Assembly (NCBI RefSeq): GCF_000355675.1
Contig: NC_020888.1
Coordinates: forward strand, 3,083,501-3,147,500
DNA: 64,000 nucleotides
Direction of reading: 5' to 3'
From: Thalassolituus oleivorans MIL-1
GTDB taxonomy: Bacteria > Pseudomonadota > Gammaproteobacteria > Pseudomonadales > Oceanobacteraceae
Made by a program: the position numbers and the translations under genes. Below are positions 62,198-64,000 of this stretch, one piece after another. How positions within the stretch are numbered: the stretch's first letter is position 1; the number at the start of each line of letters is the position of its first letter. The notes under the pieces are model-generated. The model saw only the letters and a program-made list of their open reading frames with translations. It was not told the origin of the DNA and did no database searches.

Positions 62198-63731
62198 GCT
62201 TCGCTTTGTCTGTGCGCGCCAAGGTGTACAAGTCTTTACGACGGTCGCGCATAGTGTGCACACTGCCATGACTATGCAGTTGCTTTAACAAATCAAGATT
62301 CACATCGACTAACAAGGTCATCTCTGAGTTCGGTGTTGCTTCGGCTTTAATTGCGGTTGCAGGGAATTGGAAATCCGAAGGCGTAAATAGCGCTGATTGA
62401 GCGTATTGAATATCCATATTATTCACCTTCGCAAGGTTACCTACACCGCCTGCAATCGCAACATAACATTCATTTTCAATCGCACGAGCCATCGCACAAT
62501 GACGTACGCGAGTGTAACCATTCTGGGTATCTGTTAAGAAAGGAACGAATAAAATATTCATGCCTTGGTCAGCCAACAAGCGAATATACTCAGGAAACTC
62601 AACGTCATAACACACCACCACGCCAACCTTGCCGCAATCGGTATCTATCACTTGAATAGAATCACCGCCACGCATAGCCCAGCTGCGATCTTCTGATGGT
62701 GTTACATGAATTTTGTCATAACGCTGAAACGTACCATCACGACGGCACAAGAAGCCCGAATTAAATAGCTCCTCGCCTTCTAATAGCGGCATAGAACCTG
62801 TGATGATATTAATATTATAGCTAATAGCAAATTCACAGAATTTATCGCGAATTTGATCGGTATATCCGGCCAAAGCACGAATCGCTTCACGTTCGCTCAA
62901 GTGATTAAATTCAGCCATAAGCGGCGCATTAAACAATTCAGGAAACAAGACAAAATCACTTTTATAATCGGACACTGCATCGACATAAAATTCGATTTGT
63001 TCTATCAATTCCTCAAGCGTCTTCATTGGTCGCATTTTCCATTGCACCAAACCTAAACGAACATCCGATCGTCGAGCATTAATCAATTTCACCGACTTAG
63101 TATAAAAGATATTCGACCACTCAATTAAGGTCGCATATTCTTTTGATGCCACATCACCCGACAAATATCCGACCAAGAGTTTTCTAACATGAAAATCATT
63201 GGCTAGCTGAAAAGATAGAACGGGATCATATAGCTCTTTCGATTTTACTTTTTCGATGTAAGTTTTTGCACTCATCGACTTAGCATTTTCAGCGTACTTC
63301 GGCATACGCCCACCAGCAATAATGGCGCGTAGATTCAAGTTTTCACATAATTCTTTGCGCGCATCATATAGGCGACGCGCCAAACGCAAGCCACGATACT
63401 CAGGATGAATAAACACCTCAATACCGTACAAAACATCACCTTCACCATCATGTGTGGTGAAATCGTAGCCTGCTGTGATTTCTTCATAGGTGTGTTCATC
63501 ACCGAATTTCGCATAATCAATAATCAACGATAAAGCACAGCCCACTACCTTGCCATCAACGCAAACACAAATCTGTCCTTCAGGAAAAACCGTAAATAAC
63601 CGATGTAAAATTGCAGACGTCCAGACCGATAAAGCACCACCATCATAGACTCGCTCACTCGCACTTTTAAGCTCACTCATATCTTCAAATGTTAAATGAC
63701 GAATTTCGACGTGATGTGATTCCATAGACAC
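62187..63731 (-). CDS. Bifunctional GNAT acetyltransferase / carbon-nitrogen hydrolase
   Basis: 514 aa fusion. The N-terminal GNAT domain (about 1-190) has IHPEYRGLRLARRLYDARKE, the acetyl-CoA loop. The C-terminal nitrilase-superfamily domain (about 225-505) keeps the triad: Glu in DFVLFPELFNAP, Lys in RYDKIHVTPSEDR and Cys in VGVVVCYDVEFPEYI. This fusion is a known bacterial family. The nitrilase half hydrolyses a C-N bond (amide or N-carbamoyl), and the acetyltransferase half may act on the same amine. No pathway genes are adjacent. Confidence 0.93.
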   Translation of the reverse strand: MSMESHHVEIRHLTFEDMSELKSASERVYDGGALSVWTSAILHRLFTVFPEGQICVCVDGKVVGCALSLIIDYAKFGDEHTYEEITAGYDFTTHDGEGDVLYGIEVFIHPEYRGLRLARRLYDARKELCENLNLRAIIAGGRMPKYAENAKSMSAKTYIEKVKSKELYDPVLSFQLANDFHVRKLLVGYLSGDVASKEYATLIEWSNIFYTKSVKLINARRSDVRLGLVQWKMRPMKTLEELIEQIEFYVDAVSDYKSDFVLFPELFNAPLMAEFNHLSEREAIRALAGYTDQIRDKFCEFAISYNINIITGSMPLLEGEELFNSGFLCRRDGTFQRYDKIHVTPSEDRSWAMRGGDSIQVIDTDCGKVGVVVCYDVEFPEYIRLLADQGMNILFVPFLTDTQNGYTRVRHCAMARAIENECYVAIAGGVGNLAKVNNMDIQYAQSALFTPSDFQFPATAIKAEATPNSEMTLLVDVNLDLLKQLHSHGSVHTMRDRRKDLYTLARTDKAKQKD

Positions 63732-63905
63732 CTCTAGTTAATAACAACGTGGGATAAAAACCCATATTTACACACAAAAACAAGGGCTAATTACTAATAA
63801 ACTGCCTTATATATAAGCACGAACAGTATAAGATGTGACACTGAAATCCTTCAGTTGTTGATGAATTAGCCATAAACAACCGAAGGAAACTTGCAAAGAT
63901 GAGAA
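63732..63905. other. Intergenic leader of the GNAT-nitrilase gene
   Basis: AT-rich stretch with no ORF. It holds the 12-bp palindrome CTTATATATAAG (63805-63816) and probable promoter elements of the minus-strand gene. Nothing else was recognised. Confidence 0.4.
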
Positions 63906-64000
63906 TTAGCGAGTTAACGATTTCGATACATCAAATGATAGCGGGTCTGGCTTCCATAATGGCAAATCAGGGTTGATATCAGCAGAGCCGCTAACTCCAA
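63906..64000 (-). CDS. C-terminal end of an unidentified protein
   Basis: The minus strand is open from the window edge to a TAA at 63906-63908 and reads GVSGSADINPDLPLWKPDPL then SFDVSKSLTR. The composition is that of a normal protein end rather than random sequence. Thirty residues are not enough to name it. Confidence 0.4.
   Translation of the reverse strand, partial: GVSGSADINPDLPLWKPDPLSFDVSKSLTR

Overview
The window looks like the chromosome of a marine-type gammaproteobacterium of moderate GC content. This is inferred from gene content and order: hopJ-minCDE, a DUF4124 gene followed by ntrB-ntrC, secB-yibN / gpmI-envC-ctp-yibQ, MSHA pilus genes, dinB and polB. An Oceanospirillales-like source fits best, but no rRNA or other marker is present to settle it. 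No tRNA, rRNA, prophage or CRISPR array was seen.

Layout. 1-5.8 kb: the end of a flavodoxin gene, two unrecognised genes, an AraC-type regulator, a glycosyltransferase/PAP2 pair, and dinB behind a near-perfect LexA box. 5.9-12.1 kb: hopJ-minC-minD-minE-pqiA-like cell-division cluster, a parvulin, a lone substrate-binding protein, an M42-type peptidase and a 59-residue gene. 12.2-15.6 kb: a yybP-ykoY (Mn2+) riboswitch in front of a GDT1/TMEM165-type cation exporter gene, a 2OG-Fe(II) oxygenase and a chemoreceptor. 15.6-22.3 kb: a Cu/Ag efflux cluster (cusCBA with a Met/His-rich CusB tail, a small secreted metal-binding protein, SirB2). 22.4-26.2 kb: dtd, then the nitrogen two-component genes ntrBC behind a sigma-54 promoter. 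26.2-34.1 kb: a decayed MSHA pilus locus in which mshL is fused by deletion to the end of an mshQ gene; everything between, including the pilins and the ATPase, is gone. 34.2-34.7 kb: trmL.

35.1-40.7 kb is the most unusual part: an integron gene-cassette array with no integrase in the window (CALIN-like). Cassette limits can be proved from the sequence, because the first eight bases of each complete cassette are the reverse complement of the R'' box at its own 3' end. The cassettes carry two different ynfA (UPF0060) genes, an AT-rich gene with a HEPN-type RX4H motif, a Tse2-like toxin with a probable antitoxin, a MepA-like secreted peptidase and a small membrane protein. An IS1182-type element sits exactly in the core of one attC site.

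40.9-64 kb returns to core genome: a beta-propeller-like lipoprotein split by a frameshift, secB, yibN, gpmI, envC, ctp, yibQ, a DUF2339 membrane protein, an MBOAT/SGNH acyl-transfer pair, a CorA-type transporter, DNA polymerase II, a pentapeptide-repeat protein and a cyclic-nucleotide-binding protein. Between the last of these and a haem/corrinoid-type ABC transporter lies a probable unannotated Fur-repressed small RNA: a consensus sigma-70 promoter overlapped by two Fur boxes, about 135 nt of stem-loops, and a Rho-independent terminator. The window ends with a Rieske protein, a GNAT-nitrilase fusion and the tail of an unidentified gene.
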